Assembly: GCF_023555375.1 (NCBI RefSeq)
Contig: NZ_JAJSEE010000003.1
Location: 62,001-126,000, forward strand
Direction of reading: 5' to 3'
Length of the DNA stretch: 64,000 nt
From: Guyparkeria hydrothermalis
GTDB lineage: Bacteria > Pseudomonadota > Gammaproteobacteria > Halothiobacillales > Halothiobacillaceae
Within the stretch, counting starts at the first letter, position 1. The number at the start of each line of letters is the position of its first letter. The notes beneath the pieces are model-generated. The model was not told where the DNA came from and made no database searches. It worked only from the letters and a program-made list of their open reading frames with translations. This document shows, piece by piece, positions 10,461 to 20,830 of the stretch. A program made the translations under genes and the position numbers.

Positions 10461-10796
10461 ATGTTCTTTATCAGCGATGCCATGGCCCAGGCGGAAGGGG
10501 CCGGTGAGCCGAGCCTGCTGGCGACCTTCCTGCCGCTGCTGCTCATCTTTGCCGTCATGTACTTCCTGCTGATCCGCCCGCAGATCAAGCGTCAGAAGGA
10601 ACACAAGAAGCTGGTCGAGGCGATCGAGAAGGGCGACGAGGTGGCAACCTCCGGTGGCCTGCTGGGCCGGGTAATCAACGTCGGCGACACCCTCCTGGTG
10701 CTGGAGATCGCCGACGGCACCACCGTGGTCGTGCAGCGTTTCGCCGTCACCACCGTGATGCCCAAGGGCACCATCAAGGACGCGCGCGAGGCCTGA
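10461..10796 (+). CDS. yajC: Sec translocon accessory subunit YajC
   Basis: A small inner-membrane partner of SecD-SecF and YidC. The 111 residues have a single membrane helix (about 22-40, LPLLLIFAVMYFLLIRP) followed by the family motif QIKRQKEHKKL and a basic cytoplasmic domain with GDEVATSGGLLGRV. Its position after tgt and before secD is the common gammaproteobacterial order. Two hairpins separate it from secD. Confidence 0.95.
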   Translation: MFFISDAMAQAEGAGEPSLLATFLPLLLIFAVMYFLLIRPQIKRQKEHKKLVEAIEKGDEVATSGGLLGRVINVGDTLLVLEIADGTTVVVQRFAVTTVMPKGTIKDAREA

Positions 10797-10846
10797 TCCT
10801 CGCCACCGTATCAAGGGCTCGCCACGGCGGGCCCTCTCGTTTATCC

Positions 10847-10902
10847 GCCCGCCGGCCAGGGATGCGTGTCGGCGGGCCGCGCCCCGCTCCACGGGGCGTT
10901 TT
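10847..10902 (+). terminator. Tandem hairpins between yajC and secD, second one terminator-like
   Basis: GCCCGCCG (10847-10854) pairs with CGGCGGGC (10870-10877); immediately after, CGCCCCG (10880-10886) pairs with CGGGGCG (10892-10898) and is followed by four T residues. The second could terminate or partly attenuate transcription from yajC into secD, which begins 20 bases later. Confidence 0.5.
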
Positions 10903-10921
10903 CCACGCGAAGGCCTAGAAG

Positions 10922-12787
10922 ATGAACCGCTACCCCCTGTGGAAGAATCTGATCGTCGTCGTTGTCGTGCTGGTGGGGTTGTTCTACGCCCTGCCGAACT
11001 TCTTCGGCGAAGAGCCGGCCCTGCAGATCTCCAAGCGCGACGGCAGCATGGAGCAGGTCGCCCTGTCCGAGGCGCAGAGCGCCCTGCGGGCGGCCGGTAT
11101 CGAGTACGGCCGCTCGGAGATCCAGGGCGATTCCGGCCTGATCCGCTTCAACTCCACGGATGACCAGCTCGAGGCGGTCGACGTGGTGCGTGCCGCCCTG
11201 GGCGGCGACTACCCCGTCGCCCTCAACCTCGCCCCGGCCGCCCCGACCTGGCTGACCGACCTCGGCGCGCTGCCGATGTACCTCGGCCTCGACCTGCGTG
11301 GCGGCGTGCACTTCCTGATGCAGGTGGACATGGGCGCGGCGATCAAGACCGCGCTCGAGCGTCGTGTCGACGGCATGCGGGCGGACCTGCGCGGCGAGCG
11401 CCTGCGCTACGTCTCCGCCGAGGTCACCGACGAGCAGCGCATCCAGGTGCGGTTCCGCGACGCCGAGTCGCGCGACCAGGCCATCGAGCAGTTGACGGAA
11501 GGCTACGAGGATCTCGAGTTCGATTCGACCGAGATCGACGGCGAGCCCTACCTGACGGCGACGATGACCGAGGAAGGCGTCGAGACCGAGCGCCGCGCCG
11601 CCCTCGAGCAGAACATCACCACGCTGCGCAACCGCGTCAACGAGCTGGGCGTGGCCGAGCCGCTGATCCAGCAGCAGGGCGACAGCCGCATCGTGGTCGA
11701 GCTGCCGGGTATCCAGGACACCGTGCGCGCCAAGGAAATCCTCGGCGCGACCGCCACCCTGGAATTCCGGCTCGTCCACGGTTCGCCCGCCGACTGGGTC
11801 GACGCCGACGAGTCCGGCAGCATTCCACCGCAGGCGCGGCTCTACCAGCGTCGCGATGGCGGCCCGGTGCTCCTGAAGCGCCAGGTGATCGTCACGGGCG
11901 ACCGCGTCACCGGGGCGTCCTCGGGCTTCGATCAGGATTCGGGCTCGCCGGCGGTGTTCGTCAACCTCGACAGCCAGGGTGCACGGCGCATGGCCGACAT
12001 CACCGGCGACAACATCGGCCAGCAGATGGGCGTGGTGTTCATCGAGAACCGCATCGATACCCAGGTTGACGAGAACGGCAAGCTGATCGAGGAGAAGAAG
12101 CTGGTCGAGGAGGTGATCAACGTCGCCACGATTCGTGACCAGCTGGCCAACCGCTTCCAGATCACCGGGCTCGATTCCTCCGAGGAGGCGCGCAACCTCT
12201 CGCTGCTGCTGCGCGCCGGTGCCCTGCGCGCCCCGATGGACATCGTCGAGGAGCGCACCGTCGGCCCGAGCCTGGGGGCCGAGAACATCCAGGCGGGCGT
12301 CAATGCCGCGATCCTGGGCTTCGTGCTGGTCGCGATCTTCATGATGATCTACTACCGCGTGTTCGGCGTGATCGCCGTGGTCGCGCTGGTCACCAACCTG
12401 GTGCTGATCGTCGCGGTGCTCTCGATGCTGCAGGCCACGCTCACCCTGCCGGGCATCGCGGGTATCGTGCTGACCGTGGGCATGGCGGTGGACGCCAACG
12501 TGCTGATCTTCGAACGCATCCGCGAGGAGCTCAGGAACGGCATGACGCCGCACGCGGCGATGAAGGCCGGCTACGAGCGGGCCTTCGCCACCATCCTCGA
12601 CGCCAACATCACCACCCTGCTGGCCGCGCTCGCGCTGTTCGCCTTCGGTACCGGGCCGATCAAGGGCTTCGCGGTGACGCTGTCGATCGGCATCCTGGCC
12701 TCGGTGTTCACTGCGGTGATGCTGTCGCGCGCGCTGGCCAACCTGGTCTACGGCCGCCAGGCGCGCCTGAAGGGACTTTCCATCTGA
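10922..12787 (+). CDS. secD: Protein translocase subunit SecD
   Basis: Inner-membrane RND-type subunit that with SecF uses the proton gradient to pull exported proteins through SecYEG. The 621 residues match the usual proteobacterial length. One N-terminal membrane helix is followed by the periplasmic P1 region, which includes GLDLRGGVHFLMQVD, and a five-helix C-terminal bundle with the RND motif GMAVDANVLIFERIREE. The ribosome site is weak (AAGG). secF follows after 40 bases. Nothing unusual is seen. Confidence 0.97.
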   Translation: MNRYPLWKNLIVVVVVLVGLFYALPNFFGEEPALQISKRDGSMEQVALSEAQSALRAAGIEYGRSEIQGDSGLIRFNSTDDQLEAVDVVRAALGGDYPVALNLAPAAPTWLTDLGALPMYLGLDLRGGVHFLMQVDMGAAIKTALERRVDGMRADLRGERLRYVSAEVTDEQRIQVRFRDAESRDQAIEQLTEGYEDLEFDSTEIDGEPYLTATMTEEGVETERRAALEQNITTLRNRVNELGVAEPLIQQQGDSRIVVELPGIQDTVRAKEILGATATLEFRLVHGSPADWVDADESGSIPPQARLYQRRDGGPVLLKRQVIVTGDRVTGASSGFDQDSGSPAVFVNLDSQGARRMADITGDNIGQQMGVVFIENRIDTQVDENGKLIEEKKLVEEVINVATIRDQLANRFQITGLDSSEEARNLSLLLRAGALRAPMDIVEERTVGPSLGAENIQAGVNAAILGFVLVAIFMMIYYRVFGVIAVVALVTNLVLIVAVLSMLQATLTLPGIAGIVLTVGMAVDANVLIFERIREELRNGMTPHAAMKAGYERAFATILDANITTLLAALALFAFGTGPIKGFAVTLSIGILASVFTAVMLSRALANLVYGRQARLKGLSI

Positions 12788-12827
12788 GCCGGTCACGTGC
12801 CGGCATTCGAATCAGACGAGTGACACC

Positions 12828-13772
12828 ATGAACCTGTTCCCATCCGACGCGCGATTCGACTTCTTCGGCAAGCGCTACTTCGCCTACGCCCTGTCGGCGA
12901 TCCTGCTGCTGGTGGCCGCCGGCTCGCTGGCGACCAAGGGCCTGAACCTGGGCCTCGACTTCACCGGCGGCGTGGTGATCGAGCTCGGCTACCCGGGCGG
13001 GGCGGACATCGACGCCGTGCGCGAGACGCTCGACGCCAAGGGCTTCGAGAACGCCGTCGCGCAGCTGTTCGGCTCCTCGGAGTCGGTGATGATCCGCCTG
13101 CCGCCGACCGACGACAGCCACAGCCGGCTGGCGGACGAACTGCTGATCGCGATGCAGTCCGAGACCGCCGACGTGGAGATGCGCCGGGTCGAGTACGTCG
13201 GCCCCGCGGTAGGCAAGGAGCTGTTCAATGCCGGCGGTCTCGCGCTGCTGGTGGTGCTGGCCGGCATCCTCGTCTACGTCGGCTTTCGCTTCCAGGTGCG
13301 GCTGGCCGGCGGCGCGATCCTCGCGCTGGCGCATGACCTCGTCGTGGTGCTGGGCATTGTCAGCCTGCTGGGGCTGCGCTTCGACCTGACCGTGCTGGCC
13401 GCCTTCCTGGCGCTGGCGGGTTATTCGATCAACGACACCATCGTCGTGTTCGACCGCATCCGCGAGAACTTCCAGAAGATGCGCAAGGGCACCGAGAAGG
13501 AGGTGATGAACGCCTCGGTCAACCAGACCATGTCGCGCACGGTGATCACCTCGGGCACCACCTTCCTCACGGCCCTGGCACTGTTCGTCTTCGGCGGCGA
13601 GGCCCTGTCCGGCTTTTCGCTGACCCTGCTGCTGGGCATCGCGATCGGGACGTTCTCCTCGATCTACGTCGCCTCGGCGGTGTCCCTGGACATGGGGCTC
13701 AAGCGCCAGGACCTGCTCAAGATCGACGACAAGGAACGGCTCAAGCAGGCCGAGGACAGCAATACGCCCTGA
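12828..13772 (+). CDS. secF: Protein translocase subunit SecF
   Basis: Partner of SecD in the proton-driven Sec motor. The 314 residues have the N-terminal helix, the periplasmic region beginning NLGLDFTGGVVIELGY, and the C-terminal helices with GYSINDTIVVFDRIREN, the paired RND motif. It is the last gene of the queA-tgt-yajC-secDF run and is followed by a strong two-way terminator shared with suhB. Confidence 0.97.
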   Translation: MNLFPSDARFDFFGKRYFAYALSAILLLVAAGSLATKGLNLGLDFTGGVVIELGYPGGADIDAVRETLDAKGFENAVAQLFGSSESVMIRLPPTDDSHSRLADELLIAMQSETADVEMRRVEYVGPAVGKELFNAGGLALLVVLAGILVYVGFRFQVRLAGGAILALAHDLVVVLGIVSLLGLRFDLTVLAAFLALAGYSINDTIVVFDRIRENFQKMRKGTEKEVMNASVNQTMSRTVITSGTTFLTALALFVFGGEALSGFSLTLLLGIAIGTFSSIYVASAVSLDMGLKRQDLLKIDDKERLKQAEDSNTP

Positions 13773-13794
13773 TGGCAGGCGTCGAGCCGACAGC

Positions 13795-13823
13795 AAAAAG
13801 CCCGCATTGACTGCGGGCTTTTT
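13795..13823. terminator. Bidirectional terminator between secF and suhB
   Basis: AAAAAGCCCGCA (13795-13806) and TGCGGGCTTTTT (13812-13823) form a perfect 12-base stem with a 5-base loop. The outer A/T runs give a T-tract on both strands, serving the convergent secF and suhB genes. Confidence 0.92.
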
Positions 13824-13853
13824 CGTTTTCGGGTTGCGGGCAGGGCTTAGGTG

Positions 13854-14678
13854 TCAGCCGGTCTCGGGTCGCGACACGGAACGCCAGGCCTGCTCGCCCT
13901 TGCTGATGGCCTGGAGCATGGCGTGGACCAGCTTGGGGTTGGCGCAGATGACGTTGCCACTGGCGAGGTAGTCGTCGCCGCCCTGGTTGTCGATGACGAC
14001 CCCGCCGGCCTCGCGGACCAGCAGCACGCCGGCGGCCATGTCCCAGGGCTTGAGACCGAATTCCCAGAAGCCGTCGAACCGGCCCGCGGCCACGTACGCC
14101 AGATCCAGGGCGGCCGAACCGGGGCGGCGGATGCCCGCGATCGGACCGTGCAGCGCGCGCAGGGTCGCGATGTAGCGCTCGAGGTTCTGGTCGTCGCGGA
14201 ACGGAATCCCGGTGCCCAGCAGTGCGCCGTCGAGGCCCTTGCGCGGCGCGACGCGGATGCGCCGGTTGTCGAGGAAGGCGCCGGCGCCGCGTTCGGCCGT
14301 GAACAGCTCCTGGTTGACCGGGTTGTAGATCACCCCGAGCTCCAGGCGGCCCTGGCGTTCCAGCGCGATGGAGACCGCGTAGTGGCCGATGCCGTGCAGG
14401 AAGTTGGTGGTGCCGTCGAGCGGATCGATGATCCAGCGGTACTCGGCGTTCTCCCGTCCGCCTGCGCCGGTTTCCTCGGCAAGGATGCCGTGGTCCGGGT
14501 AGGCGCGCAGGAGCGTGTCGATAATCGCCGCCTCGGCCTGATGATCGACCTCGCTGACGAAGTCGTTGCGCTTTTTCGACTCGATGGTGAGATCGGTGAC
14601 GCGGTCGTGGCTGCGGGAAATGATGCTGCCGGCGGCGCGGGCGGCGCGCACGGCGATATTGAGCATGGGGTGCGGCAT
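13854..14678 (-). CDS. suhB: Inositol-1-monophosphatase / antitermination cofactor SuhB
   Basis: A magnesium-dependent phosphatase of the IMPase fold; in E. coli SuhB also joins the rRNA antitermination complex with NusA. The 274 residues start MPHPMLNIAVRAARAAG, close to E. coli MHPMLNIAVRAARKAG. Metal ligands are E69 and the motif DPLDGTTNF (D85, D88), with a second in WDMAAGVLLVREAGG. It is transcribed away from trmJ, as in E. coli. A second, more distant IMPase-family gene lies at 40.2 kb. Confidence 0.94.
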   Translation of the reverse strand: MPHPMLNIAVRAARAAGSIISRSHDRVTDLTIESKKRNDFVSEVDHQAEAAIIDTLLRAYPDHGILAEETGAGGRENAEYRWIIDPLDGTTNFLHGIGHYAVSIALERQGRLELGVIYNPVNQELFTAERGAGAFLDNRRIRVAPRKGLDGALLGTGIPFRDDQNLERYIATLRALHGPIAGIRRPGSAALDLAYVAAGRFDGFWEFGLKPWDMAAGVLLVREAGGVVIDNQGGDDYLASGNVICANPKLVHAMLQAISKGEQAWRSVSRPETG

Positions 14679-14843
14679 AATGGTCTGGTCGGCTCGACGA
14701 GCGAATGGTGGATGACGGGCCGTGACAGGCGGTTTGCTCGCTGCCGTTGGCGCGTCCGGGCCGGTCGATCGGACCGTGATGCCCGGTCGGGGCGCTGATG
14801 TGCCCCGTTCCTCGGATCCGGAATTATACGCGTAAACGTCCCC

Positions 14844-15671
14844 GTGTCAGCCATGCCGCAACCGTCCCCTCCCGCCGCCACCCCGTCCCGCGCCCGGTTT
14901 CTCGACCGGATCGAGGTCGTGCTTTGCCAGACCTCGATGGCCGAGAACATCGGCGCTGCCGCGCGGGCGATGAAGACCATGGGCCTGTCGCGACTGGTGC
15001 TGGTCGCGCCGCGAGTCGACCGCGCGGCCATCGACGACAGGGCCCGGGCGGTGGCCACGCACGCCGCCGACCTGCTCGATGCCGCGCGTATCGTCGACTC
15101 GGTCGACCAAGCCGTCGCCGACTCGGTCGCCGTCTGGGCGACCAGTGCCCGCGTGCGCAGTCTCGCGCTGCCGCTGCTCGACGGGCGGGCCGCGGCGGCC
15201 GAGATCGTCCAGCGGGCCGGCTCGCTGGACGAGGGCTCGAACGAACGGATCAGCATCCTGTTCGGCGCCGAGCGCACCGGCCTGACCAACGAGGAGCTCG
15301 GCGTGGCCGATCACCTGCTGGCCCTGCACGCCAATCCCGACTACCCGGTGCTCAACCTCGCCCAGGCGGTCCAGCTGGTGGCCTACGAGCTGTTCCATGC
15401 CGCGCAGACCCCCGAGCCGTCCGAGGCCGGCGGCGACCCCCCGGCCCCCCGGGGCGAGCTTGCTACACTCTGCGCTCGCCTGGAGGGCGCGCTGGCCGAA
15501 CGCGGCTACTTCCCGGGCAACGAGCCGGCCGAGACGGCGCGGCACGCACGCCGCCTGATGCAGCGCATCGGCGTCATGCTCAACCGGGCTGAGCCGCGAC
15601 GCGACGAGTTGCAGATCCTGCAAGGCATGCTGACCGCGCTCTCCCGGGAGCGGCGCGACGGGGCGGATTGA
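14844..15671 (+). CDS. trmJ: tRNA (cytidine/uridine-2'-O)-methyltransferase TrmJ
   Basis: Methylates the ribose at position 32 of several tRNAs with SAM. The SPOUT fold is shown by MAENIGAAARAMKTMGL, ILFGAERTGLTNEEL and LNLAQAVQLVAYEL. The start shown is a GTG at 14844 giving 275 residues; an ATG three codons later (14853) is equally possible. The extra C-terminal segment (about 190-275) is typical. Gene order suhB-trmJ and then iscR is shared with E. coli, with cysE inserted here. Confidence 0.93.
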   Translation: MSAMPQPSPPAATPSRARFLDRIEVVLCQTSMAENIGAAARAMKTMGLSRLVLVAPRVDRAAIDDRARAVATHAADLLDAARIVDSVDQAVADSVAVWATSARVRSLALPLLDGRAAAAEIVQRAGSLDEGSNERISILFGAERTGLTNEELGVADHLLALHANPDYPVLNLAQAVQLVAYELFHAAQTPEPSEAGGDPPAPRGELATLCARLEGALAERGYFPGNEPAETARHARRLMQRIGVMLNRAEPRRDELQILQGMLTALSRERRDGAD

Positions 15672-15695
15672 CCGATAGATTGCGGAGCTGAGTCC

Positions 15696-16532
15696 ATGGG
15701 ATGGTGGAAAACGATACTCGATGACGTCGACAGCGTGTTCGACCGCGACCCGGCGGCGCGCAGCCGCTGGGAGATCGCGTTGACCTATCCCGGCCTGCAC
15801 GCGGTCTGGTGGCATCGCGTCGCCCATGCCCTGTGGCGGCGCAACTGGCGCCTGCTGGCGCGGCTGATCTCGAACGTCAGTCGCTGGCTGACCGGCATCG
15901 AGATCCACCCGGGCGCCCGGATCGGGCGACGGTTTTTCATCGATCACGGCATGGGCGTGGTGATCGGCGAGACGGCCGAGATTGGCGACGACTGCACCCT
16001 GTATCACGGCGTCACGCTGGGCGGTACCACCTGGCGGGAGGGCAAGCGTCACCCGACGCTGGGTGCCGGCGTGGTGGTCGGGGCCGGGGCGAAGATCCTC
16101 GGGCCAATCACCCTCGGCGAGGGCGTGCGGGTCGGCTCGAATGCCGTGGTGCTCAAGGACGCACCCGACGGGGCGACCCTGGTGGGCATCCCGGCGCGGG
16201 TGGTCGAGCAGCGCGCCGAGCAGAGCGAGACCAAGCGACGCGTCGCCCAGCGACTGGGCTTCGATGCCTACGGCGTGGCCCGCGACATGCCCGACCCGGT
16301 GGCGACCGTGGTCGACCGTCTGCTTGACCACGTCCAGGCCGTCGACGGCCAGCTCGACGAGATGGCCGATGCCTTGCGCTCGCTCGGCGTGGATGTGTCC
16401 CGACCCAGTCGACCGAGCCTGGATGGCTGCCACCTGGACGAGGAGGACGGTGTCGCCGGCTGCGGCCGCGCGCCGACCGGCGAGAAGCCCCCCGAGAACA
16501 CCGCGGAGAACACAACCGGGGCGCGGGACTGA
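15696..16532 (+). CDS. cysE: Serine O-acetyltransferase
   Basis: Makes O-acetylserine, the acceptor for sulfide in cysteine synthesis. The 278 residues contain the left-handed hexapeptide repeat domain, [41 protein letters not shown] and [11 protein letters not shown]. It is the short EpsC/NifP-like type that starts directly at [19 protein letters not shown] and lacks the longer E. coli N-terminal domain. The C-terminal 100 residues are low in similarity and end in a polar tail. It sits between trmJ and iscR, 24 bases after trmJ, an order seen in several gammaproteobacteria and linking cysteine supply to Fe-S assembly. Confidence 0.93.
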   Translation: MGWWKTILDDVDSVFDRDPAARSRWEIALTYPGLHAVWWHRVAHALWRRNWRLLARLISNVSRWLTGIEIHPGARIGRRFFIDHGMGVVIGETAEIGDDCTLYHGVTLGGTTWREGKRHPTLGAGVVVGAGAKILGPITLGEGVRVGSNAVVLKDAPDGATLVGIPARVVEQRAEQSETKRRVAQRLGFDAYGVARDMPDPVATVVDRLLDHVQAVDGQLDEMADALRSLGVDVSRPSRPSLDGCHLDEEDGVAGCGRAPTGEKPPENTAENTTGARD

Positions 16533-16658
16533 CCGGGTGCATCGCGGACCATATACAGCGCCCGGTCGCCGGACTATCATGGGCCACTATCCCCGAGAAG
16601 ACTGCTCGGGTTTCAGTCGTTTGGGGCGGCCCGGACTGGGGCTGCCGGGAGGTTTGCA

Positions 16659-17159
16659 ATGAGGCTGACGACCAAGGGCCGCTATGCCGTCACGGCCATG
16701 CTGGACCTGGCCATCCATGATCGTGGCCAGCCGACCGCGCTGGCCGACATCGCCGAACGACAGTCGTTGTCGCTCTCCTATCTCGAACAGCTGTTCGCCC
16801 AGCTGCGGCGTGGTCAGCTGGTCAGTAGCGTGCGTGGCCCGGGTGGGGGTTACCAGCTGGCCCGCGAGCCGTCGCGGATCAACATCGCCGAGATCATCCA
16901 CGCCGTCGACGAGGTGGTCGACGTCACCCGTTGCGGCGGCAAGGGTAACTGCCAGGGCGGCGGCAAGTGCATCGCGCACGACCTGTGGATGGGCCTGTCG
17001 GCCCAGATCCAGGGGTTCCTCGAGTCCATCTCGCTGGCCGACCTGGTGGAGCAGCCCGACGTGCTCGACGTCTCCGCCCGCCAGGACGACCGGCTGCAAG
17101 CGGCCCGGGACGAGCGCTCGGAGGCCGTCGCGGCCGGCATGCGGGGCGTCGGGCCCTGA
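16659..17159 (+). CDS. iscR: Rrf2-family Fe-S cluster regulator IscR
   Basis: A [2Fe-2S]-binding transcription factor that senses cluster supply. [18 protein letters not shown] and the winged helix (1-65) are typical. The cluster ligands are C92, C98 and C104 with H107, the same numbering as in E. coli, so it should bind a cluster. The 166 residues end in a variable tail. In related genomes iscS-iscU-iscA-hscB-hscA-fdx follow directly; here the next gene is ndk, so the isc operon is absent from its usual place. Its targets in this organism may be suf or a relocated isc operon. No clear type 1 IscR site was found upstream. Confidence 0.93.
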   Translation: MRLTTKGRYAVTAMLDLAIHDRGQPTALADIAERQSLSLSYLEQLFAQLRRGQLVSSVRGPGGGYQLAREPSRINIAEIIHAVDEVVDVTRCGGKGNCQGGGKCIAHDLWMGLSAQIQGFLESISLADLVEQPDVLDVSARQDDRLQAARDERSEAVAAGMRGVGP

Positions 17160-17178
17160 TCGAATGCCCTGACGAACG

Positions 17179-17221
17179 GTGTGGGTAAATCATTCCCACA
17201 CGCTTCGCGTGGATTGTTTTC
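17179..17221 (+). terminator. Hairpins after iscR, probable terminator
   Basis: GTGTGGG (17179-17185) can pair with CCCACAC (17195-17201), and the alternative stem CACGC-TTC-GCGTG (17199-17211) is followed by GATTGTTTT. The two stems are mutually exclusive, so this could be a simple terminator or an attenuator in front of ndk. Confidence 0.5.
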
Positions 17222-17348
17222 CGGTGAATCGTTAAACTGTTGCGCTTTGCGGCCGCTCGCCCCCCGGTGAGCGGCAGCTACCTGTTTCCCTTTTCTTTTT
17301 CACGTTTCACCGGGGTGGGTCGATCCCGCCCGATCAGGAGAGAATTTC

Positions 17349-17774
<426 letters not shown>

Positions 17775-17814
17775 GTGCTGACGGCGACTCGGGCTAACTA
17801 GTACGGTGGCCTGA

Positions 17815-18945
17815 ATGACCTCGACCGACGAACGCATCAACCTGCTGGGCCTCTCGCCCAGCCGCCTGCGTGCCTGGTTCGCCGAGATGGGCGAGAAGCC
17901 CTTCCGCGCCAACCAGGTGCTCAAGTGGGTGCATCAGCGGCGGGTCGACGACTTCGACGCGATGACCGATCTCGCCAAGAGCCTGCGCGAGCGGCTCAAG
18001 GAAGTCGCCTGCATCCAGGCCCCCGAGATCCTGCTCGACCAGGAATCGAAGGACGGGACGCGCAAGTTTCTCGTCGACACGGGCGGCGGCAACTCCGTGG
18101 AGATGGTCTACATCCCCGAGGACGACCGCGCGACCCTCTGCATTTCCTCCCAGGTGGGCTGCTCGCTCACCTGCACCTTCTGTTCGACCGGCCGACAGGG
18201 CTTCAACCGCAACCTGTCGACCGCCGAGATCGTCGGTCAGCTCTGGCTGGCCGAACGGTTGATCGAGCGTCGCCTGCCGACCGGCAAGGCGATCAGCAAC
18301 GTGGTCTTCATGGGCATGGGCGAGCCGCTGTTGAACGAGCAGGCGGTGGTCGATGCCGCCGAGCTGATGCTCGACGACCACGCCTACGGGCTTTCCAAGC
18401 GCCGCGTGACCATCTCGACCTCCGGCATCGTGCCGGCCATCGACCGGCTGGGCGAACGCCTGCCGATCTCGCTGGCGATCTCGCTGCACGCGCCCAACGA
18501 CGCGCTGCGTGACGAGCTGGTGCCGATCAACGAGAAGTACCCGCTCGATCAGCTGATGGCCGCCTGCGACCGCTACGCGAAGGTCGTGCCGCACGGGGCG
18601 ATCATCTACGAGTACGTGATGATCCAGGGCGTCAACGACACCCCCGAGCACGCCGACGAACTGATCGCGCTGCTCGGCCCGCGCAAGGACGCGGTCAAGG
18701 TCAACCTGATTCCCTTCAACCCCTTCGAGGGCTCCGGTTACGAGCGTTCCTCGCGCAACCGCATCGAGCGGTTCCGGGCGCAACTCAAGGCCGTGGGGAT
18801 CAACACCGTGCCGCGCAAGACGCGCGGTGACGACATCGACGCCGCCTGCGGGCAGCTCGCCGGCAAGGTCGCCGACAAGTCCCGGCGCAAGGACCGGCTG
18901 GCACAGATGGGGCTGGATCGTGGCGTCGTGGAGGTGACCCGATGA
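17815..18945 (+). CDS. rlmN: Dual-specificity 23S rRNA/tRNA (adenine-C2) methyltransferase RlmN
   Basis: A radical-SAM enzyme that methylates A2503 of 23S rRNA and A37 of some tRNAs. The 376 residues show the cluster motif [12 protein letters not shown] (C116, C120, C123), GMGEPLLN, and the C-terminal [11 protein letters not shown] with the methyl-carrying cysteine. The stop codon overlaps the start of pilF (ATGA), which indicates tight co-transcription. Confidence 0.96.
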   Translation: MTSTDERINLLGLSPSRLRAWFAEMGEKPFRANQVLKWVHQRRVDDFDAMTDLAKSLRERLKEVACIQAPEILLDQESKDGTRKFLVDTGGGNSVEMVYIPEDDRATLCISSQVGCSLTCTFCSTGRQGFNRNLSTAEIVGQLWLAERLIERRLPTGKAISNVVFMGMGEPLLNEQAVVDAAELMLDDHAYGLSKRRVTISTSGIVPAIDRLGERLPISLAISLHAPNDALRDELVPINEKYPLDQLMAACDRYAKVVPHGAIIYEYVMIQGVNDTPEHADELIALLGPRKDAVKVNLIPFNPFEGSGYERSSRNRIERFRAQLKAVGINTVPRKTRGDDIDAACGQLAGKVADKSRRKDRLAQMGLDRGVVEVTR

Positions 18946-19721
18946 GCCGCCTGCTGACGCTTTGCGCCGTCATCCTCGTGGGGCTGAGCGGCTGCGCCAC
19001 CACCGGCATGCAGGGGGGTGACGGTGACTCGATCGAGCGCCACGTGGGCGAGAATCGCCAGGCCGCCGAGATCAACACCGAGCTGGCCGCCGGCTACATG
19101 CGCGAGGGCGAGCTCAAGGTCGCGATGGAGAAGATCAAGCGGGCGATCCGATTCGACAGCGGTTACGCCCCGGCCCACCACGTCCATGCCCTGCTGCTCC
19201 AGCGCCTGGGCGAGACGGACGAGGCCGGCGATGCCTTCGCCCGCGCCGTGCGCCTCGATGGCGACAACTCCGACCTGGCCAACAACTACGGTGGCTTTTT
19301 GTGCTCTCAGGGTGATTACGAGCGTGCCCAGGCGATGTTCCGCCGCGCCTACGACGACCCCCTCTACGAGACCCCGGAATACGCCCTGGTCAACTCCGGG
19401 CGCTGCTATCAGCAGGCCGGTGACCAGGCCCAGGCGCTGGCCCAGTTCCGCCGCGCCCTGGACGAGGGCGCGCGCCAGCCGAGCGCGTTGCTGGGCGTTG
19501 CCCAGGCCCTGCTCGAGACCGGTGAGGCGGACGAGGCCGCCGAGGCGATGCGTCGTTACGAGTCGCGTCACCGGCACACGGCCCGCTCGCTCGGGGTGGC
19601 GATCGCGATCGATCGCGCCGTGGGTGACGAGCAAGCATTGAAGAATCACCGCCTGATCCTGCGCGGCCGCTTCCCGGATTCGCCCGAGGCACAGGCACTG
19701 GAACAGGGAGGCAGTCGATGA
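18942..19721 (+). CDS. pilF: Type IV pilus biogenesis lipoprotein PilF/PilW (TPR pilotin)
   Basis: An outer-membrane lipoprotein with TPR repeats that helps assemble the PilQ secretin. The signal peptide ends in a lipobox (LVGLSGC, C18). TPR units follow from about residue 45 to 240, for example [20 protein letters not shown] and [20 protein letters not shown]. It overlaps rlmN by 4 bases and rodZ by 4 bases. Together with the minor-pilin locus at 41-49 kb it indicates a functional type IV pilus. Named pilF here to avoid confusion with the minor pilin pilW. Confidence 0.88.
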   Translation: MSRLLTLCAVILVGLSGCATTGMQGGDGDSIERHVGENRQAAEINTELAAGYMREGELKVAMEKIKRAIRFDSGYAPAHHVHALLLQRLGETDEAGDAFARAVRLDGDNSDLANNYGGFLCSQGDYERAQAMFRRAYDDPLYETPEYALVNSGRCYQQAGDQAQALAQFRRALDEGARQPSALLGVAQALLETGEADEAAEAMRRYESRHRHTARSLGVAIAIDRAVGDEQALKNHRLILRGRFPDSPEAQALEQGGSR

Positions 19722-20830
19722 GCGAGCAGGAGCGGCGTGAACCCGCGGTCGGAGCGACGACCGGCGAGACCGACGAGGCGATCACCCTCGGCCAGGAGGC
19801 CTCCGGCCCCACGGTCGGCGAACGAATTCGGAAGGGGCGCGAGGCCGCCGGCCTGAGCGCGGCCGACCTCGCTCAGCCGCTCAACCTCGACCTCAAGGTG
19901 ATCGAGCTCATCGAGCGAGATCAGCTCGACGCCGTCCCCGGCCGGCCCTACATCCTGGCCTACCTGCGTACCTGGGCCGGTCAGCTCGACCTCGACGGTG
20001 ACGAGCTGATCGCCCAGTACAACGCCCAGCACGCCCCGGACAACGGCGGCGTGCAGGGGGGCATCCACCCGACGCTCGACGTGATGGAACCCAAGGGCGG
20101 CGGCCTGGGCCGTCGTCTGCTGGGCTGGGTCGGCATCTTGGTCGTCATCGCGATCGTGGTGCTGGCCCTGTCGCGCCTGGATGCCGACCGCGTCCAGGCC
20201 TGGTGGGCCGACCTGAGCGGCGCGAACAGCGAATCGCCCGCCGATACCGCTACCGAGTCGCCGTCTGCCGAGGATGCCGATGCGTCAGACTCGCGGCCGG
20301 CCATCGAGGGTGCCCTCGACGAGCCGCCCGCGCCCCCGACCGCCGAGCAGGCTGCCGCAAGCCAGGACGAGGGCTCGACCGCCACGCTGGCGCTGCCCGG
20401 TGAGCGGCTGGCCGCGATCGATACCGCGACCCGGAGCGAGCCGGCGGCCCCGGCCGACCCGGATGCTGAGGCCAGCCAGGGTGACGCCGCGGCCCCGGCC
20501 ACGACCGATGGCGCCGCCGACGCCGAGGGCGCGGCCGGTGAAACGAGCGAGGCGGCCTCCGAACCGGCCGAGTCGCGTCCGCCGGCGCTCGTGCTGCGTG
20601 CCACCCGTGCCGACAGCTGGGTCGAGGTGCGCGACGGCAACGGCGAGCGGCTGATGTACGACGTCCTGGCCGCCGGCGAGGAGCGCGCGTTCGCCGAGGC
20701 GACCGGCCCGTTCTCGTTGGTCCTCGGTCAGCCCGAGGGGCTGGAGGTCGAATACCAGGGCGAGCCGGTGGAGCTGGGTGAACCGAGCGGTGCCACCGGC
20801 GTGCTGCGAACCACCGTGGGGAATTCATGA
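19718..20830 (+). CDS. rodZ: Cytoskeleton/cell-shape protein RodZ
   Basis: A bitopic membrane protein that links MreB to the cell wall elongation machinery. The 370 residues have an N-terminal HTH of the XRE type (about 28-95, [20 protein letters not shown]), a membrane helix (about 130-150, [19 protein letters not shown]), a long Ala/Glu/Pro-rich periplasmic linker, and a C-terminal DUF4115 domain ([20 protein letters not shown]). It overlaps pilF upstream and ispG downstream. Confidence 0.93.
   Translation: MSEQERREPAVGATTGETDEAITLGQEASGPTVGERIRKGREAAGLSAADLAQPLNLDLKVIELIERDQLDAVPGRPYILAYLRTWAGQLDLDGDELIAQYNAQHAPDNGGVQGGIHPTLDVMEPKGGGLGRRLLGWVGILVVIAIVVLALSRLDADRVQAWWADLSGANSESPADTATESPSAEDADASDSRPAIEGALDEPPAPPTAEQAAASQDEGSTATLALPGERLAAIDTATRSEPAAPADPDAEASQGDAAAPATTDGAADAEGAAGETSEAASEPAESRPPALVLRATRADSWVEVRDGNGERLMYDVLAAGEERAFAEATGPFSLVLGQPEGLEVEYQGEPVELGEPSGATGVLRTTVGNS

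Noticed and set aside
16561-16658. IscR type 1 or type 2 site upstream of iscR
   Set aside because: The CCCGAG/CTCGGG hairpin (16592-16610) and nearby sequence do not fit the known IscR motifs well enough.
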